Positions 8,018 through 17,786 are shown, numbered from the stretch's first letter. The stretch: 64,000 nt of DNA from Yanghanlia sp047501535 (GCF_047501535.1 NZ_JAZDRJ010000007.1:62001-126000); one strand, 5' to 3'. Notes: generated by a model not told the origin, from the sequence alone. Translations and numbers: made by a program.

Positions 8018-9523
8018 ATGCCTAAATTCGTGCTTCTCTGGACCGATGCCTTTGTTTTTTTGACTGTATTGGGCGTGTTTTTCCAGGTGTGGCGCCTGCG
8101 TTCGCAACCGACGATGGCGGCGGGGTGGCGGCAAGTGTTCCGGCGACCATCGGCCATGGCTGCGGGAGTGGTGCTGGCCTGCTTTGCGCTGATTGGCCTA
8201 CTGGATTCCATCCACTATCGGCCTGTGCTGCCGCCGGCACCAGGGGCGAGCGAACAGGAAGTGGTGCACTCGCCCATCACCCGTTCAGCCCTGGATGCTC
8301 TGCTTGACCTGACTCAGCTACCCAAGCGGGAACGCACTTATTCCGCACCCTTAGCCTTGCATCAGTTCACCAAGGAGTCTTGGCTGGTGGACGGTGAAGT
8401 GGTGCGAGACTACCCGCGCCTGCAGTATGCGGGCGTACAGTTGGCCGACGACAGCCACCGGGGTGCCGACATTGTGCGGCGGGTTCTGCTGGGGTTGGCG
8501 GCGGGTGCCGTTGCCGGCTTGGTGCTTGGAGCCGTGCTAAGTGGGTGGCATGGGCGCCGGCGCGGTGGCTGGGTGGCGGGCCGGCAGTGGTGGTGGCGAG
8601 AGTCTGACATCCCCTGGCGGGCGTTCTGGCTGACGGCAAGCTGCATTTTTATGCTGGCCGGCGTCATGTTGAGTTTGGCCGCAGACTACCATGTGCTGGG
8701 CACCGATCGCACCGGCAACGATGTGTTGTGGTTGTCTATCAAAAGCGTGCGCACCGCACTGGTTATCGGTCTGCTGACAGTGTTCGCCATGCTGCCGCCC
8801 GCCATCCTGTTCGGCATTACTGCCGGGTATTTCAAGGGCAAGGTCGATGACATCGTGCAGTATATCTACACCACGCTTACCTCTATTCCGGGTGTGCTGC
8901 TGGTGGCGGCGTGCGTGCTGATGATGCAGGTCTATATCGACAACAACCCCGAATTATTCGATACGGTGGCTGCACGCGCCGATTTGCGCCTGTTCCTGTT
9001 GTGTCTGATTCTTGGGCTGACAGGCTGGGCCGGGCTGTGCCGTCTGTTGCGAGCGGAAACTCTCAAGTTGCGTGAACTGGAGTACGTGCAGGCGGCGCGC
9101 GCATTTGGTGTCAGCCACTGGACCATCATGCGCCGCCACTTGCTGCCTAATGTGATGCATATCGTGCTGATTACGATGGTGTTGCAGTTTTCTGGGTTGG
9201 TGCTTTATGAAGCGGTGCTTTCCTACCTTGGCATTGGGGTGGACCCCAGCACACCCTCCTACGGCACCATGATCGACGCAGCACGCACCGAAATGTCCCG
9301 CGACCCCATGATCTGGTGGAACCTTTCTGCCGCGTTTATCTTTCTGCTGACACTGGTGCTGTCGGCCAACATCTTTGCAGATGCGGTGCAAGATGCGTTC
9401 GATCCGCGCATGCGCCATGTCAGGCCGCGGCGTTTGGGCCGGTCACGCCTGGTGGCTGCGGATGCGGGTGGCAGTGCAACCGTTGCAGCGACGGTTGAAC
9501 AGGGTAAAGGGAGGGCGCAATGA
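8018..9523 (+). CDS. ABC transporter permease, OppC/YejE type, extended
   Basis: Second membrane subunit, 501 aa, longer than the usual ~300 aa. The N-terminal third has a helix at about 10-28, another at about 45-65, a soluble loop, and a helix near 155-175 before a basic tract. The conserved permease core follows, starting at about residue 205, with the ATPase loop QAARAFGVSHWTIMRRHLLPN. Such N-terminal extensions occur in Yej-like permeases. I chose ATG 8018, 4 bp after the previous stop; an upstream in-frame start would lie inside the first permease gene. The stop overlaps the ATPase start (ATGA). Confidence 0.85.
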   Translation: MPKFVLLWTDAFVFLTVLGVFFQVWRLRSQPTMAAGWRQVFRRPSAMAAGVVLACFALIGLLDSIHYRPVLPPAPGASEQEVVHSPITRSALDALLDLTQLPKRERTYSAPLALHQFTKESWLVDGEVVRDYPRLQYAGVQLADDSHRGADIVRRVLLGLAAGAVAGLVLGAVLSGWHGRRRGGWVAGRQWWWRESDIPWRAFWLTASCIFMLAGVMLSLAADYHVLGTDRTGNDVLWLSIKSVRTALVIGLLTVFAMLPPAILFGITAGYFKGKVDDIVQYIYTTLTSIPGVLLVAACVLMMQVYIDNNPELFDTVAARADLRLFLLCLILGLTGWAGLCRLLRAETLKLRELEYVQAARAFGVSHWTIMRRHLLPNVMHIVLITMVLQFSGLVLYEAVLSYLGIGVDPSTPSYGTMIDAARTEMSRDPMIWWNLSAAFIFLLTLVLSANIFADAVQDAFDPRMRHVRPRRLGRSRLVAADAGGSATVAATVEQGKGRAQ

Positions 9524-11184
9524 CGGTGGGCCACGATACGGAAGCGGCATTGCGCGATGACGCAGGTCGGGCCGGGAATACGGTCTTGGACATCGATGGT
9601 CTGAGCGTAGGAGTTGAGTCGGAAGAGGGGCTGAAGCTAGCGGTTTCCGCACTGAGTCTCGCGATAACTGCCGGAGAGACATTCGCCTTGGTTGGCGAGT
9701 CGGGCAGCGGCAAAAGCATGACAGCCCTGGCGCTGCTGCGCTTATTGCCCGACGCGGCTGGAATGAAGGCCGGCCATGTCAGGCTGGGTGAGGTTGACCT
9801 GACCCGCTTGCCCGAGCGCGATATGCGGCGCATACGTGGCGGTCAGGTGGGCATGATTTTCCAGGAGCCGTCGACCTGTCTCAACCCGGTGCTCACCATT
9901 GGCAAGCAGTTGGAAGAAATCCTGCGACTGCACACGGATTACCGGGGCGCCGCCTTGCGCGCGCGAGCCGTCCAATGGTTGGACAGAGTGGGCATTCCTG
10001 AGCCTGAGCGTCGGTTGGATGACTACCCCTTTCAGTTCTCGGGCGGGCAGAAGCAGCGCATCATGATTGCCATGGCTTTAGCTGCTGAGCCGCGTCTGTT
10101 GATTGCCGACGAGCCCACCACGGCATTGGATGTCACCGTCCAGAACCAGATTCTTGAGCTGCTGGCCGATATTCAGGGCGAGCTTGGGCTGGCGATTCTG
10201 CTCATCACTCACGATCTGGCGGTGGTGAAGAAGGTCGCGCGGCATGTGGCGCTGATGCGCTATGGCCAGATTGTGGAAGTGCGCGATGCCAAGGGTTTTT
10301 TCAGTGATCCGCGTCATCCCTATGCGCGTGAGCTGCTGGCGGCGATCCCATCAATGGAGCGGCGCAAGCGGCCAATTGTGAAGGCAGAAGGCGAACCCGT
10401 GCTACAGGTCAACGATTTGACTGTGCGCTATGTAAAACGACGTTCGCTTTTGCGCGGCGCCCAAGGCGTGGAAGTGCTTAAAGGCATTAGCTTTTCCTTG
10501 CGGGCCGGAGAGACGCTGGCTTTGCTGGGCGGCTCGGGGTGTGGCAAGACGACTGCGGCCAAGGCGCTATTAGGGTTGCTGCAAGGGCAGGCGGCTGTTG
10601 GCGGGCAGGCCTTGTTGCACGGCGAGAATCTTCTAGGCGCACGCGGCGGTACTTTGAAGCGCATGCGACGCCATGTGCAGATCGTCTTTCAAGACCCTTA
10701 CGCATCGCTGGATCCGCGCATGCCCATTGGTGAAATCCTGGGCGAAGGCATGGCGGCGCTGCGTTCTGAATGGTCGCGCGCTGACCGAGAGGAACGTGCG
10801 GCGCTTTTGCTGGAACAGGTGGGGTTACCCGCCGATGCCATACGGCGATACCCGCATGAGTTTTCCGGCGGACAGCGCCAGCGAATTGCCATCGCACGGG
10901 CCTTGGCAGTCGAACCGACGGTACTAATCTGCGATGAGCCGACCTCGGCTTTGGATGTGTCCGTTCAGGCGCAAATTCTCGATCTTCTGCACGCCTTGCA
11001 AGATTCCCTTAAACTGGCCTGCCTGTTCATCACCCATAATTTCGGTGTGGTGGAGTATATGGCCGACCGCATTGCCATCATGCATGAAGGCCGCATTGTT
11101 GAAGAGGGGGGCGCGCGTGAGGTGCTGAGTTCTCCCAAGCACCCACAGACCCAAGCGCTGCTTGCCGCCGTGCCCCGCCTGTAG
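9520..11184 (+). CDS. ABC transporter ATP-binding protein with two fused ATPase domains (OppDF/YejF-like)
   Basis: Energises the family-5 importer. The 554-aa protein holds two full ATPase domains. The first has Walker A GESGSGKS, signature FSGGQKQRI and Walker B LLIADEPTTALD; the second has GGSGCGKT, FSGGQRQRI and VLICDEPTSALD. Both keep their catalytic Glu and switch His (ITHDLA, ITHNFG), so both look active. The oligopeptide-type C-terminal HPYARELLAAIP and HPQTQALLAAVP motifs are present. The GGGAGGG ribosome site and ATGA overlap with the permease place it as the last importer gene. A DUF1178 gene follows after 51 bp. Confidence 0.92.
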   Translation: MTVGHDTEAALRDDAGRAGNTVLDIDGLSVGVESEEGLKLAVSALSLAITAGETFALVGESGSGKSMTALALLRLLPDAAGMKAGHVRLGEVDLTRLPERDMRRIRGGQVGMIFQEPSTCLNPVLTIGKQLEEILRLHTDYRGAALRARAVQWLDRVGIPEPERRLDDYPFQFSGGQKQRIMIAMALAAEPRLLIADEPTTALDVTVQNQILELLADIQGELGLAILLITHDLAVVKKVARHVALMRYGQIVEVRDAKGFFSDPRHPYARELLAAIPSMERRKRPIVKAEGEPVLQVNDLTVRYVKRRSLLRGAQGVEVLKGISFSLRAGETLALLGGSGCGKTTAAKALLGLLQGQAAVGGQALLHGENLLGARGGTLKRMRRHVQIVFQDPYASLDPRMPIGEILGEGMAALRSEWSRADREERAALLLEQVGLPADAIRRYPHEFSGGQRQRIAIARALAVEPTVLICDEPTSALDVSVQAQILDLLHALQDSLKLACLFITHNFGVVEYMADRIAIMHEGRIVEEGGAREVLSSPKHPQTQALLAAVPRL

Positions 11185-11235
11185 GAGAATGGTTGCAGGG
11201 CTTGCATCGGGCGGGCCCGGCCCCATCTATAAGTC

Positions 11236-11742
11236 ATGTCACTGAAAGTATTCGATCTTCAATGCGAACATAGCCACGTTTTTGAAGGCTGGTTCGCGTC
11301 GGCAGATGCTTATGAATCCCAGAAAAGCAGGGGGTTGCTGTCTTGCCCTGTCTGCAGTTCTACTAATGTGAACCGCAAGGTTTCGGCTGCTCGCTTGAAT
11401 GTCGGGCATCTGAAGCGCGAACGGCTGGAAGGGCCGGTTAATGGGGCTGCCACCCAACAGGTGAAAGGGGCGTCAGGCAACAGTGCGGCATTGCAGGAAC
11501 CCTCCGGCGCCGACTTGGCGCGCGTGCAGGCTGAAGTCATTCGTCATCTGCGCAAGGTGCTGAGCGAAACCGAAAATGTTGGCAGCAGTTTTGCGCAGGA
11601 ATCCCGCCGGATTCATTATGGCGACGCCGAGGCGCGCCCCATTCGCGGGACAGCCACCTTAGAGGAACGTGCGGAACTGGCCGATGAAGGCATTGCCGTC
11701 TCGGTGATCCCCGATTTTCTTGATGATGACCGTCTGCAATAA
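11236..11742 (+). CDS. DUF1178 family protein
   Basis: A 168-aa soluble protein matching DUF1178, a family of unknown function common in alpha- and betaproteobacteria. The N terminus carries the family motif MSLKVFDLQCEHSHVFEGWF and a CPVC pair, which with the early Cys and His could bind a metal such as zinc. The middle (about 60-95) is low-complexity and the C-terminal part is acidic. It follows the importer operon by 51 bp and could be its last gene, but the family is found in other contexts. Confidence 0.82.
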   Translation: MSLKVFDLQCEHSHVFEGWFASADAYESQKSRGLLSCPVCSSTNVNRKVSAARLNVGHLKRERLEGPVNGAATQQVKGASGNSAALQEPSGADLARVQAEVIRHLRKVLSETENVGSSFAQESRRIHYGDAEARPIRGTATLEERAELADEGIAVSVIPDFLDDDRLQ

Positions 11743-11790
11743 CATTGCCCGCGTTAAGCGCTCTATCGGAAACTGAAGAACCATAAAAAA

Positions 11791-11848
11791 ACACCCCAAT
11801 GTTGGGTATCCAACTTTTGGGGTGTGAAGCAGCCAGCAGGCTGCTTTT
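11791..11848. terminator. Convergent terminator region between the DUF1178 gene and efp
   Basis: Two hairpins lie between the converging genes. The first (11791-11799 with 11817-11825, extended by GTTGG/CCAAC) is followed on the minus strand by seven T residues and terminates efp. The second (AGCAGCC 11828-11834 with GGCTGCT 11839-11845) is followed by TTTT on the plus strand and terminates the DUF1178 transcript. Confidence 0.8.
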
Positions 11849-11878
11849 CTATTGCTAAAACCTGAGTGGTATGTGTGC

Positions 11879-12436
11879 TCAGGAAGCGCGGCTACGGTAT
11901 TCGCCTGTGCGCGTGTCGATTTCGATTTTGTCGCCAATGTTGCAGAACAGGGGTACAGCGACTTCAAAGCCGCTGGCCAATTTGGCGGGCTTCAGAACTT
12001 TGCCGGAGGTATCACCCTTAACTGCGGGTTCAGTGTAGTCGATCTCACGGATCACCGTGTTGGGCAGCTCGACGGAAATGGCGCGGTCGTCGTAGAAAAC
12101 TACTTCTACAGCCATGCCTTCTTCCAGATAGTTCAGGGCGTCGCCCATGTTGTCGGACTCGACTTCGTACTGGTTGTATTCTTCATCCATGAAGACGTAC
12201 ATAGGGTCGGCAAAGTAGGAATAGGTGCATTCCTTGCGATCCAACAGCACGACTTCGAATTTTTCATCTGCCTTGTAGACGGATTCGCTGGCCGAACCCG
12301 TAAGCAGGTTTTTAAATTTCAGCTTGCTGACTGCCGCGTTACGGCCCGACTTGTTGTATTCGTTCTTTTGAACAACCAGTGGGTCGCTGCCGACCATGAC
12401 GACGTTGCCTACGCGCAATTCCTGTGCGGTTTTCAT
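11879..12436 (-). CDS. efp: Elongation factor P
   Basis: Translation factor that rescues ribosomes stalled at polyproline. The 185-aa protein has the full three-domain EF-P layout. The tip loop of domain I reads NKSGRNAAV with Arg32, the residue rhamnosylated by EarP in Pseudomonas and Neisseria, rather than the Lys modified by the EpmA/EpmB system. The next gene upstream in the same orientation is earP, which matches the expected modification. A strong hairpin terminator follows. Confidence 0.97.
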   Translation of the reverse strand: MKTAQELRVGNVVMVGSDPLVVQKNEYNKSGRNAAVSKLKFKNLLTGSASESVYKADEKFEVVLLDRKECTYSYFADPMYVFMDEEYNQYEVESDNMGDALNYLEEGMAVEVVFYDDRAISVELPNTVIREIDYTEPAVKGDTSGKVLKPAKLASGFEVAVPLFCNIGDKIEIDTRTGEYRSRAS

Positions 12437-12521
12437 AAACTTCGGTGACTCCGGGTTTGACTGCTCCGTCAGAAATATGCGACTTCAAAAGCCGGAGCAA
12501 GGACTTGAAAAACCACACATT

Positions 12522-13655
12522 TTAACGTGTTTGGTGGTTGTTTGCGTAGAAGTGAAGCAGGTGATCGACGAGGTCGTCTGACCGGGCGAGTTTTGAGCTC
12601 CAGTCAAGGCTCTGCATGCTCCATTCTTTCAAGGAAGCCGGTGCTAGAAGGGGTTGCAAAGCTTGGGTGACAGCTTGCAAATCGCTATTGTCGTTCCAGG
12701 CGCGCATGGCTTGCTGAATAGGCGTGGAGTAAGGAGTGCGGGCCAGCCATGCGTCGAGTTTTTCCAGGTGGGCGCCGTCTTCCTGGATATAAGGCTGCCA
12801 CATCATGGCGCGGCCTGCCCAAATGGCGCGCACCAGCGAATCTTCACCGCGCACGATATTCAGGTCACTGCTCCAAAGCAGTTGGTCAAAGTGGCTTTGA
12901 TCGACAAAATCGTGGCGATGAATCGCGACCTGACGGGCGCCGCAATCAGCGCTAGACGCGCTATGCGACCAGACACCTTTTGGCATTAACACCAATGCGT
13001 CACGATCTTGGCGGCCTAATGCCTCCAACAGGGCAGGTAAGGGGGCTTGCGGGTAACAAAACACGTAGACCAGCGCTGCGCCGCCCGCTGCTAAACGTTC
13101 CAACCACTCGGGCTGTACGCCGAGTTCTGCTAACAATGTCAGGCGGGCTTGTGGGTCGGCCTGAAAGGCGTCGCGCCGCGTCAGTAGATCTGGTTCGCGT
13201 ATCAGGCCGCCGGTGGCCGGCGTGAAACCGGGGAAGAAAAAGAATTTGCGTAAGCCGTTGGGCTGCAAAGAGGGCAACCCGTGGCAGGATTCCACCCAAT
13301 CTTCGGCGCTGAGATATTCAAGATTGATCCAGAGCTGGCGGGCTGACATGTTCTGGATGTAATGCTCTGGTGGTGAACAGGCAAAGGCTTCTATCACGAT
13401 GTCGGCTGGCTGTACGGCTGCCGTGGGCGCCTCGCCTTCATTCCAGCGCACAATGGTGACGTCTGCAACAGTTTGCACAGCGACATCGGGCCGGATTTCA
13501 GGCGCGATGCGTGCGAAGCTGGCCAGGTCGTCGACCCACAGGCGGATAGCGGCGCTGCCGGGGCGCGCTGCCAGCCTGCGCGCCAGGCGCCAGCACACCC
13601 CAATGTCGCCGTAGTTGTCAACGACTTTGCAGAAAATATCGAACGATGGCGACAT
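12522..13655 (-). CDS. earP: EF-P arginine rhamnosyltransferase EarP
   Basis: Transfers rhamnose from dTDP-L-rhamnose to Arg32 of EF-P (family knowledge). The 377-aa product is a GT-B glycosyltransferase: the N-terminal DIFCKVVDNYGDIGVCWRLAR block is diagnostic of EarP (formerly DUF2331), and the C-terminal half has the nucleotide-sugar segment RGEDSLVRAIWAGRAMMWQPYIQ, of which QEDGAH is also conserved. ATG 13655 puts the DIFC motif at the usual distance; ATG 13679, which overlaps the upstream stop as TGATG, is an alternative. It lies 85 bp upstream of efp. Confidence 0.93.
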   Translation of the reverse strand: MSPSFDIFCKVVDNYGDIGVCWRLARRLAARPGSAAIRLWVDDLASFARIAPEIRPDVAVQTVADVTIVRWNEGEAPTAAVQPADIVIEAFACSPPEHYIQNMSARQLWINLEYLSAEDWVESCHGLPSLQPNGLRKFFFFPGFTPATGGLIREPDLLTRRDAFQADPQARLTLLAELGVQPEWLERLAAGGAALVYVFCYPQAPLPALLEALGRQDRDALVLMPKGVWSHSASSADCGARQVAIHRHDFVDQSHFDQLLWSSDLNIVRGEDSLVRAIWAGRAMMWQPYIQEDGAHLEKLDAWLARTPYSTPIQQAMRAWNDNSDLQAVTQALQPLLAPASLKEWSMQSLDWSSKLARSDDLVDHLLHFYANNHQTR

Positions 13656-13678
13656 GAAAGGTGTGCCTGGCTGCAGCA

Positions 13679-14887
13679 TCAATGGAAGTGCACCGGCTCC
13701 ATATCGGTTTCTTCCGGCAGCTCGGGGTGCATCATTTCGCCCAGGAAGTTGGGGAAGAACGGGGCGCCGCAGTCTTCGCAGTATTCTGGGGCATGGATGC
13801 CCGGCAGACGGCGAACTTCGGCTACACCAAGTTCCTTAAGTAAGGCTGCCAGCGATTCGGGCACATCGACGTGTGTGCTTTCTACGGCGTCGATCATGGC
13901 TTCTTCTTTGCTCAGAACCGGCCAAACGCAGCCGTAAATGACATCGTGACTGGTACGCGGCGTGAAACCAATGCGGAATTCTTCTACACCCATTTCGCCG
14001 CAGGCGACGATGGCGGCTCGCAGATCGCTGCCGGGCAGATTGGCCGCTGTTTGCAGCCAGGTGACGGCAGCCCGCAGCGCCATGGGGCGGATGCGGCGAT
14101 CGGCCTCGCGATTCGTGGTGTAGTAGGCGTCGGGCAAAATGACTTCGATCTGACAGCCCGTAAACAGCGTTCCAAGCAGGGTGTTGATTCGTTCCGCCCA
14201 GGCTAGGCCGGCCTGTTCGCGTAGTTCTAGTGCAGGGGTGTCAGGTGTCTGCCAGCGGAACACTGGCTGGCCGCGTGGTACGGCAATGGCCGCGACAGCG
14301 AAGCGCGCGTCGGCCAACATACCTTCGGTATCGACCGGGTCGCGTACGGGCACGGTGTCGCTTGCACTGCCCACTGCGAGAGCGCCGAGTCGCTGTGTCC
14401 ACAGGCGGGTTTCCTGGAAGCTTTGGGGCATTTGGTCGAACGTGACCAGGCCGGGCAACATGACAACCCGCGCGCCTTCGGCTGCGATGAGGCTGCTCAG
14501 GGCTTCTTGCAGGCCTTGTTGCTGAGCAGCAGTCAACTGCCCCGCAGGCAGACGATAGCGGGTCCAGGCCACAATGGGGGCGGACACCATCAGTACGTCG
14601 TAATCGGTGCCTTGGTGGCTGATGGACACGGATTCCGAGCAGGTTTCCGCATGTTCTACCAGAATTTCATAAACGCTGAGATCACTGTTGGCGCTATTGG
14701 CCTGGAAGTCCAAAACACTTTCCAGCGTTTTGTTTTTTCTGCCTCCAAGAATTTTTGTGATGAGCGCGGTGAGCTGATCTTCCCAGTAAATGTCTTCTAG
14801 ACGGCTGCCGGAGCGCGCAAGCGCCTGGCCAATCGTGATCAGGCGCTTGGCGTCGCGCGTCAGGCGGATGGAGGGGGTGTCGGACAT
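13679..14887 (-). CDS. DUF2863 family protein
   Basis: A 402-aa soluble protein that I recognise as DUF2863, an uncharacterised family seen mainly in Burkholderiales. It has no signal peptide or membrane helix. The N-terminal part is basic and helical (RLTRDAKRLITIGQALARSGSRLEDIYWEDQL, given in part). A central segment resembles an alpha/beta fold, and the C terminus has a CEDCGAPFF pair that could bind metal. Its stop overlaps a possible earP start, suggesting co-transcription with earP and efp. Function unknown. Confidence 0.72.
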   Translation of the reverse strand: MSDTPSIRLTRDAKRLITIGQALARSGSRLEDIYWEDQLTALITKILGGRKNKTLESVLDFQANSANSDLSVYEILVEHAETCSESVSISHQGTDYDVLMVSAPIVAWTRYRLPAGQLTAAQQQGLQEALSSLIAAEGARVVMLPGLVTFDQMPQSFQETRLWTQRLGALAVGSASDTVPVRDPVDTEGMLADARFAVAAIAVPRGQPVFRWQTPDTPALELREQAGLAWAERINTLLGTLFTGCQIEVILPDAYYTTNREADRRIRPMALRAAVTWLQTAANLPGSDLRAAIVACGEMGVEEFRIGFTPRTSHDVIYGCVWPVLSKEEAMIDAVESTHVDVPESLAALLKELGVAEVRRLPGIHAPEYCEDCGAPFFPNFLGEMMHPELPEETDMEPVHFH

Positions 14888-15022
14888 ACCTGAAACTGAA
14901 ACCTCATACCTTATGCAGGCCGGAAATCGGCCCTTATCCTCTAGTTTAACCTGCCTGTCTATTTAAATTGGAGCTGACACCTTCCAGGTAATGGGCGTCC
15001 TAAAAGTGTGCGGTATAGACAT

Positions 15023-15052
15023 AAAAAAAGCCCCGGTCGTTAAACCGGGGCT
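15023..15052 (-). terminator. Intrinsic terminator of acnB
   Basis: A perfect 9-bp stem AGCCCCGGT / ACCGGGGCT (15029-15037 with 15044-15052) is followed on the minus strand by a run of seven T residues (15023-15029). It lies about 50 bp past the acnB stop. The remaining intergenic DNA up to 14888 shows nothing clear. Confidence 0.9.
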
Positions 15053-15100
15053 TGGTGGCGTCCGTAACCGGCGAATCAGGCGCCGGTTCGTACTCCGTAC

Positions 15101-17692
15101 TTACACACCGACGGAATCGGCAATTTCCTTGTACTCTTCGATCTGATCGAAGTTCAGGTACTGGTAGATTTCATCGCCGCTTTCGTTGATGACACCCATA
15201 TCGGCCATGTATTCCTCGCGAGTCGGAATGCGACCCAGACGCGAGCAAATGGCAGCCAGTTCAGCCGAGCCCAGATACACGTTGGTGTTCTTACCCAGAC
15301 GGTTGGGGAAGTTGCGTGTGCTGGTGGACATCACCGTTGCGCCTTCACGAACCTGCGCCTGGTTACCCATGCACAGCGAGCAGCCGGGCATTTCCGTGCG
15401 GGCGCCTGCTGTTCCGAACACGCCGTAGTGACCTTCTTCGGTCAGTTGCTGAGCGTCCATCTTGGTGGGCGGGGCCACCCACAGCTTGGTGGGGATGTCA
15501 CGCTTGCCTTCCAGCAGCTTGGAGGCGGCTCGGAAGTGACCGATGTTGGTCATGCAGCTACCGATGAACACTTCGTCGATTTTCGCACCGGCGACATCAG
15601 ACAGGGTCTTGACGTCGTCAGGGTCGTTGGGGCAAGCAACGATGGGTTCGATGATTTCGTTCATGTCGATCTCGATGATTTCCGCGTATTCGGCGTCAGC
15701 ATCGGGTTCGAGCAGTTGCGGGTCAGCCAGCCAGGCTTCCATAGCCTTAATACGGCGTGCCAGCGAGCGTTCGTCTTCGTAGCCGTTGGCAATCATCCAC
15801 TTGAGCATCACGATGTTGCTGTTGATGTACTCAATAATGGGCTCTTTGTTCAGCCGCACAGTGCAACCGGCTGCCGAGCGTTCTGCCGAAGCGTCGGACA
15901 ATTCGAATGCCTGTTCGACCTTGAGATCGGGCAGACCTTCGATTTCCAGAATGCGGCCGGAGAAGACGTTCTTTTTGCCTTGCTTGGCGACAGTCAGCAG
16001 GCCCTTCTTGATAGCGTAGTAGGGAATGGCATTGACCAGGTCGCGCAGGGTAACGCCGGGTTGCAACTCGCCTTTGAAACGCACCAGCACAGATTCGGGC
16101 ATGTCCAGCGGCATGACGCCTGTGGCGGCGGCAAAAGCCACCAGGCCGGAACCTGCGGGGAAGCTGATACCAATGGGGAAGCGGGTATGCGAGTCGCCAC
16201 CGGTACCGACGGTGTCAGGCAGCAGCATGCGGTTCAGCCAGCTGTGAATCACGCCGTCGCCTGGACGCAGTGAGATACCGCCACGGGTGCTGATGAAATC
16301 AGGCAGGGTGTGGTGGGTTTTAACGTCAACAGGCTTGGGGTAGGCGGCAGTGTGGCAGAAGGACTGCATCACCAGATCGGCCGAGAAGCCCAGGCAAGCG
16401 AGGTCTTTGAGCTCGTCGCGGGTCATGGGGCCGGTGGTGTCCTGGCTGCCTACGGAAGTCATGCGTGGTTCGCAGTAGGTGCCGGGGCGCACGCCTTGGC
16501 CTTCCGGCAGACCGCAGGCGCGGCCGACCATTTTCTGTGCCAGGGTGAAGCCCTTGCCGGAGTCTTCCGGGTTCTTGGGCAGACGGAACAGGGTGGAAGG
16601 GGGCAGGCCCAGTGCTTCGCGTGCCTTGGCCGTCAGGCCACGACCAATAATGAGCGGAATCCGGCCGCCGGCGCGGACTTCGTCGAACAGGACTTCCGAC
16701 TTCACTGTGAATTCGGCAATGACTTCACCGTTCTTGAGCGCCTTGCCTTCGTACGGGCGCAGTTCAATCACATCGCCCATTTCCATTTGGGAGACGTCCA
16801 GTTCGATGGGCAGAGCGCCCGCGTCTTCCATGGTGTTGTAGAAAATGGGGGCGATTTTGCCGCCCAGGCAAACGCCGCCGAAACGCTTGTTCGGCACGTA
16901 GGGGATGTCTTGGCCGGTGAACCACAGCACCGAGTTGGTGGCCGACTTACGGCTGGAACCCGTGCCGACCACGTCGCCAACATAGGCGACCAGATGGCCT
17001 TTTTCCTTCAGTGATTCGATAAACGCGACCGGGCCGCGCTTGCCGTCTTCCTCAGGCTCGAACGCAGCGCCTTCACGCTTGTTCTTGAGCATGGCCAGCG
17101 CGTGCAGCGGGATATCGGGGCGGGTGGTGGCGTCGGGAGCGGGCGAGAGATCGTCCGTGTTGGTTTCGCCAGGCACCTTGAAAACGGTGATGGTGAGGCT
17201 TTCGGGCAGCTCGGGGCGCGAAGTAAACCATTCGGCGTCAGCCCAGCTTTGCAGAACGGCCTGCGCATTGGCGTTGCCGGCGTCAGCTTTTTCCTTGACG
17301 TCGTGGAAAGCGTCAAACATCAGCAAAGTGTGTTTGAGGCCTTCGGCGGCTACGGGACCCAACTCGGGGTTGTCCAGCAATTCAATGAGGGCGCTGATGT
17401 TGTAGCCGCCCAGCATGGTGCCCAGCAGTTCTGTGGCACGGCGAGCGTCGATCAGCGCACAGGTTTCCTTGCCCAGCGCCAGTGCAGCCAGGTAGGAAGC
17501 CTTGACCATGGCTGCTTCGTCCACGCCGGCGGGAACGCGGTGGGTGATGAGGTCGACCAGGAATTGCTCTTCGCCGGCAGGCGGGTTCTTCAGCAATTCG
17601 ATGACGTCAGCAGTCTGCTGGGGGGACAGCGGCAGGGGTGGGATGCCCAACGCGGCGCGTTCGGCAACGTGTTCACGATATTGTTCCAGCAT
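15101..17692 (-). CDS. acnB: Aconitate hydratase B
   Basis: Interconverts citrate and isocitrate in the TCA cycle, using a [4Fe-4S] cluster. The 863-aa protein has the AcnB architecture: an N-terminal HEAT-like domain (MLEQYREHVAERAALG and the ALIELLD repeats, residues 1-160), the swivel domain with GTGSSRKSATNS, then the catalytic domains with the cluster cysteines in FIGSCMTNIGHF and CSLCMGNQA. It is a separate gene from acnD in this window. Upstream is a predicted sigma-70 promoter with a 21-bp palindrome abutting the -35 box, also found in front of mdh. Confidence 0.97.
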   Translation of the reverse strand: MLEQYREHVAERAALGIPPLPLSPQQTADVIELLKNPPAGEEQFLVDLITHRVPAGVDEAAMVKASYLAALALGKETCALIDARRATELLGTMLGGYNISALIELLDNPELGPVAAEGLKHTLLMFDAFHDVKEKADAGNANAQAVLQSWADAEWFTSRPELPESLTITVFKVPGETNTDDLSPAPDATTRPDIPLHALAMLKNKREGAAFEPEEDGKRGPVAFIESLKEKGHLVAYVGDVVGTGSSRKSATNSVLWFTGQDIPYVPNKRFGGVCLGGKIAPIFYNTMEDAGALPIELDVSQMEMGDVIELRPYEGKALKNGEVIAEFTVKSEVLFDEVRAGGRIPLIIGRGLTAKAREALGLPPSTLFRLPKNPEDSGKGFTLAQKMVGRACGLPEGQGVRPGTYCEPRMTSVGSQDTTGPMTRDELKDLACLGFSADLVMQSFCHTAAYPKPVDVKTHHTLPDFISTRGGISLRPGDGVIHSWLNRMLLPDTVGTGGDSHTRFPIGISFPAGSGLVAFAAATGVMPLDMPESVLVRFKGELQPGVTLRDLVNAIPYYAIKKGLLTVAKQGKKNVFSGRILEIEGLPDLKVEQAFELSDASAERSAAGCTVRLNKEPIIEYINSNIVMLKWMIANGYEDERSLARRIKAMEAWLADPQLLEPDADAEYAEIIEIDMNEIIEPIVACPNDPDDVKTLSDVAGAKIDEVFIGSCMTNIGHFRAASKLLEGKRDIPTKLWVAPPTKMDAQQLTEEGHYGVFGTAGARTEMPGCSLCMGNQAQVREGATVMSTSTRNFPNRLGKNTNVYLGSAELAAICSRLGRIPTREEYMADMGVINESGDEIYQYLNFDQIEEYKEIADSVGV

Positions 17693-17733
17693 GTGCTTGT
17701 CCTATGTGCGAAGTTTATAGAAAGGTTGCCTAG

Positions 17734-17786
17734 ATTGTACGGGCAAACCCCCACTCTAGGCAAACGTCTTATATCTTATATAAGAC
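17734..17786 (-). promoter_or_regulatory. acnB promoter with adjacent 21-bp palindromic operator
   Basis: On the minus strand TTGCCT (17758-17763) and TACAAT (17734-17739) are 18 nt apart, about 40 bp before the acnB start. Three bases upstream of the -35 lies GTCTTATAT-CTT-ATATAAGAC (17766-17786), 9-bp arms around a 3-bp spacer. The inner 19 bp recur exactly upstream of mdh with the same 3-bp gap and orientation. A site centred near -48 would suit an activator touching RNA polymerase, but repression is not excluded. Confidence 0.65.
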
